Part shown: piece by piece, positions 1 through 6,431 of the stretch
Layout of the letters: the number at the start of each line of letters is the position of its first letter
Position numbering within the stretch: position 1 is the first letter of the stretch
From: Colwellia sp.
GTDB lineage: Bacteria; Pseudomonadota; Gammaproteobacteria; Enterobacterales; Alteromonadaceae
Assembly (NCBI GenBank): GCA_003521815.1
Contig: DPHE01000009.1
Span: 1 to 12,718 of the forward strand
Reading direction: 5' to 3'
DNA length: 12,718 nt
Position numbers and translations under genes: made by a program
Notes under the pieces: generated by a model
The model's database searches: none
Told to the model about the DNA's origin: nothing
Seen by the model: only the letters and a program-made list of their open reading frames with translations

Positions 1-314
1 CAGTTGGTGCTATTGCCCCTTTTAATCAAACCACAAGCACCAAGTCCTTTGTTGTTGCAGGACATAGAGATAGTCATTTTTCTTTTTTAGAGGAGGTATT
101 TATGAACGATATAATTTCATTGGCTGACAAACATGGTCAAAGCCAACTTTACCAAGTTGAAGCGATTGATATTGTTGATGCTTTAACAGGTGAGCTACCC
201 GTTTTGGCAGATGACTCTCAGTTAATTTTGATCACTTGCTACCCTTTTACTAATATAAGTAATACTGGTAGTAATAGTAATGAAAGATATGTGATAACAG
301 CAAAGCTGCTTTGA
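1..314 (+). CDS. Class GN (marine proteobacterial) sortase, C-terminal part; 5' end outside window
   Basis: The reading frame is open from base 3 to the TGA at 312-314, so the ATG at 102 is internal rather than the start. It encodes about 103 residues of the sortase catalytic core. The catalytic His lies in AGHRDSHF (His codon 63-65), the catalytic Cys in ITCYPF (Cys codon 237-239), and the catalytic Arg in ERYV (Arg codon 285-287). The family consists of membrane-anchored cysteine transpeptidases that cleave a sorting signal in a partner surface protein. In marine gammaproteobacteria a single sortase is usually paired with a VIT/VWA-domain target protein encoded next door, which here would lie upstream of the window. 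The GHRD...TCYPF...RYV pattern fits the GN/marine group. The membrane anchor cannot be seen because the N-terminus is missing. Confidence 0.85.
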   Translation, partial: VGAIAPFNQTTSTKSFVVAGHRDSHFSFLEEVFMNDIISLADKHGQSQLYQVEAIDIVDALTGELPVLADDSQLILITCYPFTNISNTGSNSNERYVITAKLL

Positions 315-577
315 ATGGTGATAGGTGACAACTGAGATAAAAAAGAAAACAATAAGATTTACATCGCGGTACGCCTTATTTAATTAACTTATCCCAATAT
401 TTTCAGCGGCTAATATTTTAAGTGGAAGCGACAAGGCAACATTGCTTTTTTATCCCGCAAGCCAAATTATGACACTTAAACTAACTACGGTAATGACATA
501 CTATAATACGGATACGATTTGATCATATCGATTAAGTCGTAGCAACTCATTTAAATGCCAACGTTTATATTCAAAGA

Positions 578-1771
578 TTATTTATTAATGCGTGTGACCG
601 ATAAAACACTTTCTACCAGGTAATCAATATGTTTTTCATGAATTGATGCAATATTAATTCGTCCGTTATTCAAGCCGTATATGGCATAGTTATCTCTCAG
701 TATTTCCATTTGTTCTGCTGTTGCTGGCAACATAGAAAACATGCCTTCTTGAGATAAAATATAATCAAAATAATTATCACCTGAGTATTGGCGAAATGCA
801 GCGCAAAGTTTTTCTCTTATAACTTTAATTTTACTATTTATTTGGGCAAGTTCATCTGACCACATTTTTTTCAATTCAGGTGTTTTAAAAATGGTTTTTA
901 CAATTTCAGCGCCATTAGAAGGTGGCACCCAATAAGTCGCTTTACTCATAATAGCGAGTTGAGATTGTGCTTTGTTAGCTTCTTCTTGTGTTGGACTTAA
1001 AATATAAGCAGCACCTACTCTATCACTGTATAAACCAAAGTTTTTCGAACAACTCACGCAAAGTGCTAATCGTTCAACCTTATTAGCAAGAGTAATTAAG
1101 CCCGCAGCATCTTCATTTAATCCGTTAGCAAACCCTTGATAAGCGGTATCGATTAATGGCAAAAAACTTGTTGATTTTGACAGCTGTGCAATTAGTTCCC
1201 AGTGTTGCAATGTTAAACGCAATCCTGAAGGGTTATGGCAAGAGCCGTGAAGTAGCACAACGTCATTATCGCCTAATTTTTTGAGTGTATTGAACAGTCC
1301 ACTTTCATCAAGCATCATCGTTTTATCGTCAATAAAAGGGTATTCCTCATAAGCCAAGCCGGCGGCTATAATGGTGGGAATATGGTTGGCATACGTTGGG
1401 TTACTTACCCAAATTTTGGCCTGAGGGTTTGCTAGTTTAATTAAATCTAATAGGGCTCTTAAACCGCCACTTCCCCCAGCCGTTTGAATGCCACTTACAT
1501 AGCCATTAACTGCTTGGTTTGAAAACGCAAGCTCCTGTAATAATTGAACATATTCAAGATCACCTTTTGAACTGACATAACTTTTATTTCGTCCTGCATT
1601 GGCAAGCTGTTGGTCGGCTTTCTTTACCGCTTTCATTAACACTACGTTGTCATTAGTATCTTTATAAACACCTAAGGTTAAATCAACTTTAAAAGGTCTT
1701 TCATCTTTCGATGAACGTGCCATCAAGTCTATAATTTCGTCAGAAGCAGGTAGGGAGATATTGGCAAACAT
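578..1771 (-). CDS. Class I (fold type I) aspartate/aromatic amino acid aminotransferase, PLP-dependent
   Basis: At 397 residues this is the normal length for AspC/TyrB proteins, and it aligns end to end. The PLP lysine is K243 in CSKNFGLYSDRVG. D208 and Y211 (IDTAYQGF) contact the pyridine ring, N180 lies in HGSCHNPSG, and R251 and the substrate-carboxylate arginine R371 (NNGRINIAS) are present. It transfers an amino group between an amino acid and a 2-oxo acid in the cytoplasm. The family covers aspartate, tyrosine and phenylalanine. One notable point is that the segment aligning with IRANYSNPP of E. coli AspC reads SKATYWVPP. K277 therefore replaces the arginine (classical R292) that binds the side-chain carboxylate of Asp/Glu, so an altered or aromatic-leaning specificity is possible. 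The ATG is preceded by a weak AAAGAGAA ribosome site. The gene is monocistronic by spacing. I am sure of the family but not of the substrate. Confidence 0.93.
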   Translation of the reverse strand: MFANISLPASDEIIDLMARSSKDERPFKVDLTLGVYKDTNDNVVLMKAVKKADQQLANAGRNKSYVSSKGDLEYVQLLQELAFSNQAVNGYVSGIQTAGGSGGLRALLDLIKLANPQAKIWVSNPTYANHIPTIIAAGLAYEEYPFIDDKTMMLDESGLFNTLKKLGDNDVVLLHGSCHNPSGLRLTLQHWELIAQLSKSTSFLPLIDTAYQGFANGLNEDAAGLITLANKVERLALCVSCSKNFGLYSDRVGAAYILSPTQEEANKAQSQLAIMSKATYWVPPSNGAEIVKTIFKTPELKKMWSDELAQINSKIKVIREKLCAAFRQYSGDNYFDYILSQEGMFSMLPATAEQMEILRDNYAIYGLNNGRINIASIHEKHIDYLVESVLSVTRINK

Positions 1772-1796
1772 GAGTTCTCTTTAATTAAATAATAAA

Positions 1797-1825
1797 TATA
1801 TAATAACGTAATCGAATACATTCAA
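1797..1825 (-). promoter_or_regulatory. Possible sigma70-type promoter of the aminotransferase gene
   Basis: Reading the minus strand, TTGAAT (plus 1820-1825) and TATATA (plus 1797-1802) are separated by 17 bases. They lie about 25 bases upstream of the start codon. The region is AT-rich, so chance matches are common. Confidence 0.35.
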
Positions 1826-1918
1826 AACAAGAGTCTACCACATCATCATTTCGGCTCAAGGCATGAACAGACGGTAAAATCATTCTGAACTTCATAACGT
1901 AAATAAGCATCAAACAGA

Positions 1919-1947
1919 AAAGGCCGATACGTTAAGTATCGGCCTTT
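1919..1947 (-). terminator. Rho-independent terminator downstream of the DEAD-box helicase gene
   Basis: A perfect 12-bp stem (AAAGGCCGATAC / GTATCGGCCTTT) encloses the 5-base loop GTTAA. On the minus strand it is followed by TTTTCTGTTT. It lies about 130 bases past the stop codon of the helicase gene. The sequence is nearly symmetrical, but the plus strand has only a short T run, so minus-strand termination is the main reading. Confidence 0.8.
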
Positions 1948-2078
1948 AAAGTCAACTAAATATCATTAATGCTTTTAAGTGCGCTTAGCTCTGGAAATTC
2001 GTCCTGCTAACACTTCTATTAACACCTCTACAACAAAGGTAAAGGCTACGTTAGATCCTAATATTTATGCGAGTTCAG

Positions 2079-3377
2079 TTATTCCGGCTTAGAATATCCC
2101 GACCAGATATCGGCATTTACTGTCGTTTTCTTTTTGCGTTTTTTCTTACCTGTGCCTTCAGGTTTTGCCATTGGTTTCTCTGCGGCTAAAATTGAATCAT
2201 CGCTAATTTCATCAGCTTCAAAACCTTTCACTTGTTCACGTTCAAGCCAGATTTTGTTCTTCTTTTCGATCACGGTAAAATGATGGTAATCTTCATGATC
2301 GATAAGCGATATTGCTAAACCTACTTCTCCAGCACGACCACTTCGACCAATACGATGCATATAGTCTGATGGACTTCTGGGTAAGTTAAAATTAATAACT
2401 ACAGGCAGTTTTTCAATATCTAGACCACGGGCAGCAATATCCGTGGCAATTAACACTTCAATCTCGCCGGCTTTAAATCCGTCAAGTACACGACTACGTT
2501 CACTTTGGCCTTTATCACCATGAAACACCGCGGCGGTAATACCACGCTTAGCTAATTTTTCAGCTAAGTGTTCACTGTGGTGTTTGGCATTAACGAAAAT
2601 AAGTGCTTGTCGCCATTGATTTTCTTTGATCAAATGCGCTAAAACGGCTGTTTTTTCGCCTTTGTTAACGGTAAAAACACGCTGTACTAAGGTGCTGGCG
2701 TCGGCACTTTGTAATTGTATTTCAATCGGGTTGTTAAGCAGCTCTTGGGTTAACGATTTGACTTGTTCAGGAAAGGTCGCTGAAAATAATAATATTTGTT
2801 TTTTCGTTGGCGTTAACGCTAACAACGCCGTTAGCTCTTCAGCAAAACCTAAACTTAACATGCGGTCAGCTTCATCAAGCACTAAGGTGTTAACCCTATC
2901 AAGCTTAATGGCATTACTTGAAATCAAATCGAGTAATCGACCTGGCGTTGCAACCAAAATATCAGTGCCACCGCGTAATGTCAGCATTTGCGTATTAACT
3001 GATACGCCACCAAAAACAGCAACGGTTTTAATCTCACCGTTAAAATGCACTGCATAAGATTTAATACTATTAGCAACTTGCTTGGCCAGCTCTCGGGTAG
3101 GCACTAGAATTAGACCAGTAACATAGTTACCTTTGCTGCTTTTGCTGCTAGATGAGATGTTAGCTCGTAATTTCTGTAACATAGGAAGCGCAAAGGTGGC
3201 TGTTTTCCCCGAGCCAGTATTTGCCCCTGCAATTAAATCACGTCCCGCTAATACACTTGGGATAGCTTGCGCTTGAATCGGCGTTGGCTGTTGATATTTC
3301 AGCTCTGCTAATCGCGCTAATAAAGGGGTAATAAGGCCAAGTTCTGTAAAGGTTGCAGGCGTTGTAACAGAGGTCAT
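2079..3377 (-). CDS. DEAD-box ATP-dependent RNA helicase (RhlE-like)
   Basis: This 432-residue protein carries the full DEAD-box motif set. It has a Q motif (F10 and PTPIQ 31-35), motif I ANTGSGKT 52-59, PTREL 93-97, TPGR 144-147, DEAD 168-171, SAT 199-201, ARGLD 316-320 and HRIGRSGR 341-348. A basic C-terminal tail follows (GTGKKKRKKK, 408-417), with the end motif NADIW typical of RNA-binding extensions in these helicases. It unwinds short RNA duplexes using ATP. Paralogues act in ribosome assembly and mRNA decay, often at low temperature. The sequence looks closer to RhlE-type proteins than to SrmB or CsdA, but the paralogue cannot be fixed by eye, so no symbol is given. No clear Shine-Dalgarno sequence precedes the ATG. 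The gene stands alone, with a strong terminator at 1919-1947. Confidence 0.93.
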   Translation of the reverse strand: MTSVTTPATFTELGLITPLLARLAELKYQQPTPIQAQAIPSVLAGRDLIAGANTGSGKTATFALPMLQKLRANISSSSKSSKGNYVTGLILVPTRELAKQVANSIKSYAVHFNGEIKTVAVFGGVSVNTQMLTLRGGTDILVATPGRLLDLISSNAIKLDRVNTLVLDEADRMLSLGFAEELTALLALTPTKKQILLFSATFPEQVKSLTQELLNNPIEIQLQSADASTLVQRVFTVNKGEKTAVLAHLIKENQWRQALIFVNAKHHSEHLAEKLAKRGITAAVFHGDKGQSERSRVLDGFKAGEIEVLIATDIAARGLDIEKLPVVINFNLPRSPSDYMHRIGRSGRAGEVGLAISLIDHEDYHHFTVIEKKNKIWLEREQVKGFEADEISDDSILAAEKPMAKPEGTGKKKRKKKTTVNADIWSGYSKPE

Positions 3378-3689
3378 TAAGATAAAGGGCTCAAAGGGTA
3401 AATAAGAACCACTATTTTAGCGTATTTATACCCTATGAAGTTAGTAAAATCGTTCAAAGCGGCAGTAATGTTATTCAAACACTGCAATTAGCAATATCTA
3501 CCCTAGTTTATCCCTTAATTAACAGCTCGTTAATTAAGAGATAAAGACCAAGTAAATAACTTGGTGCCTATTGATGAATGACTTATTTAAATCGCCACCA
3601 AAGTGAATACAATTTATAAATGATTTTTAACACACTGACACCCACAACGAGCACCTTGGCACTAGCGAAAACCGATCAAATTATTAATG
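3378..3689. other. Non-coding stretch between helicase gene and recombinase relic, with two hairpins
   Basis: I see no credible gene here. The 5' leader and presumed promoter of the helicase gene lie in the first 100 bases or so, but no convincing -35/-10 pair could be chosen. Two strong inverted repeats sit next to each other at 3507-3545 and 3547-3565, listed separately. Confidence 0.5.
3507..3565. repeat. Tandem pair of inverted repeats (hairpins)
   Basis: The first hairpin pairs 3507-3523 with 3529-3545: 17 positions with a single mismatch around the loop AGCTC. The second pairs ACCAAGT (3547-3553) with ACTTGGT (3559-3565) around AAATA. Neither has the long T run of a canonical terminator. 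They lie downstream of the minus-strand recombinase relic and upstream of the helicase gene. They could end leftover transcription, or they could be remnants of mobile DNA. Confidence 0.5.
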
Positions 3690-4468
3690 CTAATTTAACC
3701 TTGTGGACATTAACTTAACATTTTTTTCCCTATATTTTCTAATGATTATTTTATCTATAAGGCTTAAAATTACAGAAGAATGTTGACCTATAACATGAGT
3801 GTAAATTTGAGTGGTTTTAACGCCATTTTGTCCCAATAGTTCTTGTACAGTTCGAATATCTGCACTAATAATAACTGAGTGGCAAAGCTATACCTAAAGG
3901 TATGTGAAGTAACATGCTTGTGAATGTTAGTTTTTTTCACTGCATTTCTTAACGCTTTACTTAAAGCCGTCCAATGTAGGTGATGCCGACAATAATAACC
4001 GTCTGTTGGGTGCTGGTACCTAACAGTAGAAGGAAAAATGTATTGCCATTTAAATTCAGTGATAGCAAAGGGATATTTACGAGCTAATCCCGCAGGTAAA
4101 CTTGTTTTACCTAGACCCTCAGCTAAGTCTTTTTAGTGAATATTTTCTACTCTCGCTATTTGATCTTTTAATGGTTCGATAAGAGAATGGGCACCATGCG
4201 GTCTTTACCCCCTTTGCCATCACGAACATGTACCAGTATTGTCGATTTATCGATATCATTTATGGTTAAATCAAGCCCTTCACTTAAACGTAATCCCATC
4301 GAATAAAGTGTCATAAAAAACACCTGATAAATAACGTAATTTTTTGGTTTGATTGATAACCTGACTTATTTGAGAGTGCGTTTAAATCAGGCTATTGAAA
4401 TACTGCTTTAAGTCAGTGGTGGTTAAGGTGTCAGGTACTTGGTCGAAATACTGAGTAATACGGCGCAC
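3690..4468 (-). pseudogene. Degenerate tyrosine recombinase: integron integrase (IntI)-type C-terminal part with a different-looking N-terminal part
   Basis: Conceptual translation on the minus strand crosses four frame segments and two stops. The N-terminal piece from 4468 reads QYFDQVPDTLTTTDLKQYF and hits TAA at 4382-4384. After a shift near 4330 comes MTLYSMGLRLSE, with the catalytic Arg codon at 4288-4290, then the RDGKGGKDR box ending near 4198. After a shift at about 4187-4194 the frame reads SLIEPLKDQIARVENIH, a stop TAA at 4133-4135 (likely a former CAA), then LPAGLARKYPF, WQYIFPS and CRHHLHW. These correspond to the integron-specific insert of IntI proteins. The box HTFRYSFAT follows (His 3902-3904, Arg 3893-3895). 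A last shift at about 3862-3876 leads to SADIRTVQELLGQ and QIYTHVIGQH, with the nucleophile Tyr codon at 3801-3803. Box II His is Gln here (LLGQN instead of LLGHK). The frame ends with TAG at 3690-3692. The gene cannot make active enzyme. Its position and divergence from the beta-lactamase-like cassette match a standard integron layout. Confidence 0.85.
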
Positions 4469-4512
4469 GGATCCAATATTTCATGATCAACGATGGTAAA
4501 ATTAACACCTCC

Positions 4513-4530
4513 AAAAACGTAAACGTTTTT
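4513..4530. repeat. Short perfect inverted repeat near the 5' end of the recombinase relic
   Basis: AAAAACG (4513-4519) and CGTTTTT (4524-4530) flank the loop TAAA. On the minus strand the next bases are GGAGGTG, a strong ribosome-binding-like sequence. It is presumably left from the original leader of a gene that pointed into the relic. It could be a small terminator or attenuator; its function is unknown. Confidence 0.4.
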
Positions 4531-4606
4531 GATTGTTAAAAGAAATTAATGCGGTTAGAGTATTTTATTAGTAAATTTTAAGATAAACGAGTAATTCTAC
4601 AGGCTC

Positions 4607-4618
4607 GTTATAGCGAAT
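4607..4618 (+). repeat. Integron cassette junction (attI/cassette core), GTTATAGCGAAT
   Basis: GTTATAGC is a core-site-like sequence (consensus GTTRRRY), where recombination would fall between G4607 and T4608. The 12 bases are the exact reverse complement of 5899-5910 at the far end of the cassette. This is what is expected when the cassette's own attC arm is completed on circularisation. It lies about 140 bases from the N-terminal end of the recombinase relic, where an attI site should be. Confidence 0.65.
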
Positions 4619-4662
4619 ATGAAATTGCGGCTAACTTTCCTCTTTGTTATCTGAACGGTATA

Positions 4663-4692
4663 TTGAATTTTACAAATTTAGTTAATTATATT
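4663..4692 (+). promoter_or_regulatory. Possible promoter of the beta-lactamase-like gene
   Basis: TTGAAT (4663-4668) and TATATT (4687-4692) are 18 bases apart and end 28 bases before the start codon. If real, the cassette carries its own promoter and would not depend on an integron Pc promoter. The sequence is AT-rich, so the evidence is moderate at best. Confidence 0.35.
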
Positions 4693-4720
4693 AGCTAAAT
4701 ATTATTTAAAAGGATCAAAA

Positions 4721-5863
4721 ATGAATTCGTTCATAAATAGGACATTATTATTTTTTGTTATTTTATTTTCTCTTAACTGTCACGCCAATGACATTGAGAA
4801 AATAGCGACTCAAGTCTTTGAAGAAGCAGTCGTTTCACCTTCTGTACCTGGTATCAGTGTTGCAGTTGCAGATAAAACAGGCATAAAGTGGGCCAAAGGA
4901 TTTGGCTTTGCTAATTTAGAACATAAAGTGCCTATGACGGTAGAAACCAAAATGCGCATTGGTAGCGTAGCCAAAGTAATCACTACCGCTGCTTTAATGC
5001 GATTGTATGAGAAAGACTTAATTGATTTCAATAAAGGTATTCGTAGTTATGTTCCTGAGTGGCCTGAAAAGCATAAGGAAATCACTTTGAATCAATTGGT
5101 CAGCCATACTTCAGGGATTCGTCATTATAAAAAAGGGGAGTTCCTAAATAATGGAGATTATAAAACTACGGCTGATGCGTTGGATATTTTTAAGCAAGAT
5201 GAATTGTTATTTATACCCGGTCAAAAGCTTAAATATTCGACATACGCATGGACTTTGGTTAGTGCTGCTATGGAAAGTGCTGCGGGAGATGTTCCTTTCA
5301 AAAGTTTAATACGCGAACAAGTTTTCACTCCATTAAATTTAATAAATACAACTTTTGATGATAACGACGTTATTATCTCCAATCGACAAAGCTCATACAC
5401 TTTTCATGGTGATTTATTAGTTAATGCCCCTGAGGTTTTCAGCAGTTACAAATACGCGGGAGGTGGTTTTTTGGCAACACCATCTGACGTATCTATGTTC
5501 GCTATGGCTCATACTAATCAAGATTACCTAAAGTCTGAAACATTACAAAAAATGTTTACTAAACTAAAGTTGACCGATGAATCTGATAGCTTGTTTGGTA
5601 TAGGTTGGATGATTGGATTTGATCGTTATATCAATAAAGCAAAAAAAGATAAAACGAATGGAGCTGAATATATTACATTAATGAAAAAACATCCAAAATC
5701 AGTAATGCACAGTGGACGTAGCATGGGAGGAGTGACGATGATGATTTTATGTTTAGACCATAATCATTCCGTTACTGTAGTCAAAAATGTAAGCGGTGAA
5801 TATTCGGTAAATGTTTTTAATTTAGCTTTGAAAACATTAGACCTGTTTACACCAGAAATATAA
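4721..5863 (+). CDS. Exported serine beta-lactamase-like hydrolase (class C / LACTB type)
   Basis: This 380-residue protein starts with a Sec signal peptide: basic NR, then the hydrophobic LLFFVILFSL, with a likely cut after HA at residue 22. C20 does not sit in a proper lipobox. The catalytic motif SxxK is S82-V-A-K85. The second motif is YST (172-174), and the third is HSG at 330-332 followed by RSMGG. The stretch SHTSGIRHY (128-136) and the YST form of motif two resemble LACTB-type peptidases more than AmpC, so a peptidase or esterase role is as likely as antibiotic hydrolysis. It acts in the periplasm. The ribosome site AAGGA lies 7 bases before the ATG. The gene sits inside the inferred cassette 4608-5952, next to and divergent from the dead integrase. 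This suggests it arrived as mobile cargo. The substrate cannot be told from sequence. Confidence 0.9.
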   Translation: MNSFINRTLLFFVILFSLNCHANDIEKIATQVFEEAVVSPSVPGISVAVADKTGIKWAKGFGFANLEHKVPMTVETKMRIGSVAKVITTAALMRLYEKDLIDFNKGIRSYVPEWPEKHKEITLNQLVSHTSGIRHYKKGEFLNNGDYKTTADALDIFKQDELLFIPGQKLKYSTYAWTLVSAAMESAAGDVPFKSLIREQVFTPLNLINTTFDDNDVIISNRQSSYTFHGDLLVNAPEVFSSYKYAGGGFLATPSDVSMFAMAHTNQDYLKSETLQKMFTKLKLTDESDSLFGIGWMIGFDRYINKAKKDKTNGAEYITLMKKHPKSVMHSGRSMGGVTMMILCLDHNHSVTVVKNVSGEYSVNVFNLALKTLDLFTPEI

Positions 5864-5898
5864 TTAATTTTTTGCGTAGCAAATAGGCTAATACTAAA

Positions 5899-5958
5899 AT
5901 TCGCTATAACAAATAAGAGTAGGTGTCGTGCAGTCGACACCTTATTCGGGTGTTGGAC
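5899..5958 (+). repeat. attC-like recombination site at the end of the beta-lactamase-like cassette
   Basis: The left core is CTATAAC (5904-5910), extended to ATTCGCTATAAC from 5899. The right core GTTGGAC (5952-5958) matches GTTRRRY. Between them the inner arms pair: AATAAG (5912-5917) with CTTATT (5941-5946), and GTGTCG (5923-5928) with CGACAC (5935-5940). The loop is TGCAGT, and AGTAG bulges on the left arm only. The total is about 55 bp core to core, close to the shortest known attC sites. An unpaired spacer and one-sided extra bases are attC hallmarks. In the excised circle the outer cores would be a perfect 12-bp match. Confidence 0.65.
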
Positions 5959-6018
5959 AAGCCCGAAGCACTCTTTATATAGTCAATAGCGATTTGTTTG
6001 TTGAAGGGCTTGTTCGGC
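5952..6018 (+). repeat. Second attC-like inverted repeat
   Basis: GGACAAGCCC (5955-5964) pairs with GGGCTTGTTC (6006-6015), with one G-T wobble. The right end GTTCGGC (6012-6018) resembles an R' core, while the left end GTTGGAC does not carry the AAC expected of R''. The element overlaps the right core of the first attC-like site. It could be a decayed attC of a gene-less cassette. It could also be a transcription hairpin just past the stop codon of the minus-strand gene at 6027. Confidence 0.35.
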
Positions 6019-6026
6019 TAATTATA

Positions 6027-6431
6027 TTATTGTTGGTGTATCACGCCAGTATCTGAATTTTCAAAACCATGGCAAATATACCCACTTATCTGCCGTTTTT
6101 TCTTAGTTATTTGATGAAAATGTTCATAGCCCACTGAAAAAGCAAACGGATTGGCGTTATAGTCCGCATACGACTGATCACTGCCATTTTTAGCTTCTCT
6201 AGCACCCGCAGCAAAAGAGCTTAAAAAGTCAGATCTATTGTTGAGTATAATAGTTATGGAACCCTCCCCTCCCTCAACAAGTTCTAGCATACCTAAGTCG
6301 ATATATTTATCAACAACTGCGCTATTGAAACAGCCATTATATTGTTCAGTTTCAACATAATAGGAAACTGGAGAATCCTCTGATGCTTCCATTAATGAGA
6401 CAAATAACTCTCTTACTTTTTTTGAAATCAC
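6027..6431 (-). CDS. Hypothetical protein, 134 residues
   Basis: I do not recognise a family. The start is GTG at 6429-6431, chosen because AAGGAA (plus 6438-6443) lies 6 bases upstream, a good ribosome site, and no in-frame ATG occurs nearby. The product is soluble, with no signal peptide or membrane segment. It has an acidic N-terminal half (SLMEASEDSPVS, then a Tyr-rich SYYVETEQY). A Gly/Glu turn (VEGGEGS) precedes ITIIL, and the C-terminal third has KKKRQ followed by YICHGFENSD. The pattern could be a small alpha/beta protein, but this is a guess. It sits directly after two attC-like repeats, on the strand opposite to the usual cassette polarity. Its ribosome site and codon use suggest a real gene. 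Confidence 0.6.
   Translation of the reverse strand: MISKKVRELFVSLMEASEDSPVSYYVETEQYNGCFNSAVVDKYIDLGMLELVEGGEGSITIILNNRSDFLSSFAAGAREAKNGSDQSYADYNANPFAFSVGYEHFHQITKKKRQISGYICHGFENSDTGVIHQQ

Larger units (their letters stand above)
4608..5952 (+). mobile_element. Inferred integron gene cassette carrying the beta-lactamase-like gene
   Basis: The boundaries run from the base after G4607 to G5952, as cassette excision would cut. The 1345-bp unit holds one plus-strand gene (4721-5863), a 113-base leader and a 3' attC-like site, which is the standard cassette plan. The support is the 12-bp reciprocal core match between its two ends together with the neighbouring IntI-type pseudogene. With the integrase broken, the cassette is probably fixed unless an integrase acts in trans. 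Confidence 0.6.

Noticed and set aside
102..314. ATG at 102 as the start of a separate 70-residue gene
   Set aside because: The frame is open upstream to the window edge and the upstream part holds the catalytic His motif AGHRDSHF, so this is only the tail of the sortase. AGAGGAGG before the ATG at 102 resembles a ribosome site but encodes LEEV within the sortase.
485..540. Inverted sequence around GATACGATTTGATCATATCG as an operator or terminator
   Set aside because: The stem is only about 5 bp with a long loop and no T run, within chance for AT-rich sequence.
2626..3057. 143-codon plus-strand open frame
   Set aside because: It lies wholly inside the DEAD-box helicase gene on the opposite strand, and its product has no recognisable features; an antisense shadow.
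4810..5031. 73-codon minus-strand open frame
   Set aside because: It is antisense to the SxxK region of the beta-lactamase-like gene and has no ribosome site.
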